NCBI RefSeq assembly: GCF_039905635.1
Contig: NZ_CP157000.1
Location: 372,001-436,000 of the forward strand
Source of the DNA: Microbacterium sp. ProA8
Lineage (GTDB): Bacteria > Actinomycetota > Actinomycetes > Actinomycetales > Microbacteriaceae
Direction of reading: 5' to 3'
DNA length: 64,000 nucleotides
The notes beneath the pieces are model-generated. The model saw only the letters and a program-made list of their open reading frames with translations, did no database searches and was not told the origin of the DNA. Below are positions 63,447-64,000 of this stretch, in pieces (position 1 is the first letter of the stretch; the number at the start of each line of letters is the position of its first letter). Made by a program: the position numbers and the translations under genes.

Positions 63447-63452
63447 ACGGTA
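63447..63452 (-). promoter_or_regulatory. -10 box (TACCGT), leaderless start at 63440
   Basis: On the minus strand TACCGT and six bases (gggatg) come before GTG 63440. Confidence 0.5.
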
Positions 63453-63606
63453 CGCGCGCCATTTCGTCTGCTGGGAGGTACTGGCGTTACACGGAAGAGC
63501 AGCCACTACCTGTGACCGGGCGAGTGGAGTTCAGTGGAATACGCAAGCCTCGCTGCCCTGCCCTGACTGATAGCGCTACGGACGCCCACCGAGAAGGAAC
63601 CACCTC

Positions 63607-64000
63607 ATGACTGAAATCGCCGTCCTCATCGGCACCGGAAGCATCGGCGTCGCAGTCGGCCGCCGCGCCGCCGTGGGCCGCAAACTCTTCCTCGCGGATT
63701 TCAACGAACGGGCGATGGCAGACGTCGCCTCCCGGCTGCACGACGAAGGCTACGACGTCACCACTCAGCAGATCGATATCGCCGACCACGGCTCCGTCGC
63801 ATCCCTCGCCGACGCCGCGGCGAGCCTCGGCGATGTCACCCGCGTGATCGTCGCGGCCGGCGTCTCGCCGGTCCAAGCCAGCACACGGCGCGTCCTGGAG
63901 GTCGACCTCGCCGGCACGGCCTACGTTCTCGAAGAGTTCGGTCGCGTGATCGCGCCCGGAGGGTCCGGTGTCGTGATCGCGAGCATGGCCGGGCACATGG
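63607..64000 (+). CDS. SDR-type oxidoreductase, 5' part (cut by window end)
   Basis: 131 residues are visible. IAVLIGTGSIGVAVGRRAA (about 4-22) is a variant of the cofactor loop (G-x-G-x-x-G), LFLADFNERAMADV has the aspartate that binds NAD ribose, DIADHGSVASLADAA follows, and VIVAAGVSPVQAS replaces the usual N-N-A-G. The reading frame is open at the right edge, so the catalytic Tyr and Lys are not seen. AGAAGGAA precedes the ATG. It is divergent to the MmyB-type regulator, which probably represses or activates it. The reaction is unknown. Confidence 0.8.
   Translation, partial: MTEIAVLIGTGSIGVAVGRRAAVGRKLFLADFNERAMADVASRLHDEGYDVTTQQIDIADHGSVASLADAAASLGDVTRVIVAAGVSPVQASTRRVLEVDLAGTAYVLEEFGRVIAPGGSGVVIASMAGHM

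Noticed and set aside
45390..64000. Second attachment site matching the tRNA-Ser 3' end
   Set aside because: I searched the rest of the window for GGGTTCAAATCCCACCGTCA and found no second copy; it may lie outside.

Overview
The window looks like a chromosome segment of a high-GC actinobacterium of the family Microbacteriaceae, most likely Microbacterium or a close relative. The pointers are strong G/C at third codon positions, an actinobacterial ClpC, RadA and short-form ArgA, TANNNT -10 boxes with many apparently leaderless genes, and a very frequent GGATGC/GCATCC word. This is inference from composition and gene content; there is no rRNA to settle it.

Region 1 (1-25,550) is a large surface-polysaccharide locus. 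It carries about a dozen glycosyltransferases (GT11-like, GT2, GT4, a membrane GT-C type and a GT4-GT2 fusion), an O-antigen-ligase/Wzy-type protein, a Wzz/BY-kinase fusion with a matching low-molecular-weight tyrosine phosphatase, a pyruvyl transferase, and an ABC exporter that could serve as flippase. Unusual passengers are a nucleotidyltransferase + PqqD pair, an uncharacterised PP-loop ATPase with a CxxCxxC site, a Tat-secreted protein, and a MauE-thioredoxin fusion. No priming transferase or nucleotide-sugar synthesis gene is seen, so the locus probably continues to the left.

Region 2 (25,700-32,300) is mixed housekeeping: a duplicated-domain lipoprotein, a DUF2975/HTH regulatory operon with its own palindromic operator, clpC, argA and a membrane-anchored DUF4232-like protein. 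Region 3 (32,350-39,430) is an amine catabolism cluster: ethanolamine/amine permease, gamma-glutamyl ligase of the glutamine synthetase fold, gamma-glutamyl hydrolase, aldehyde dehydrogenase, SDR and a GntR regulator. It fits import, gamma-glutamylation, oxidation and deglutamylation of an amine. Palindromic repeats are interspersed here and one has become part of a coding sequence. Region 4 (39,480-45,280) holds radA, L-lactate dehydrogenase, a DHA2 transporter and an LLM oxidoreductase.

A tRNA-Ser(CGA) at 45,335 marks a change. Downstream (45,430-64,000) the GGATGC word falls to less than half its earlier density, gene content becomes accessory (VOC protein, ArcD-ArcA, fructosamine kinase, small proteins, two paralogous MmyB-type regulators) and a TetR-controlled glycan locus appears (GH2, MFS, GH78 rhamnosidase, GH43). 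I read this as a probable tRNA-linked island with no intact integrase in view. The window ends inside an SDR gene.

The most useful cross-cutting signal is a recurring TANNNT-6 nt-ATG/GTG arrangement, which argues for leaderless transcripts and fixes several start codons.
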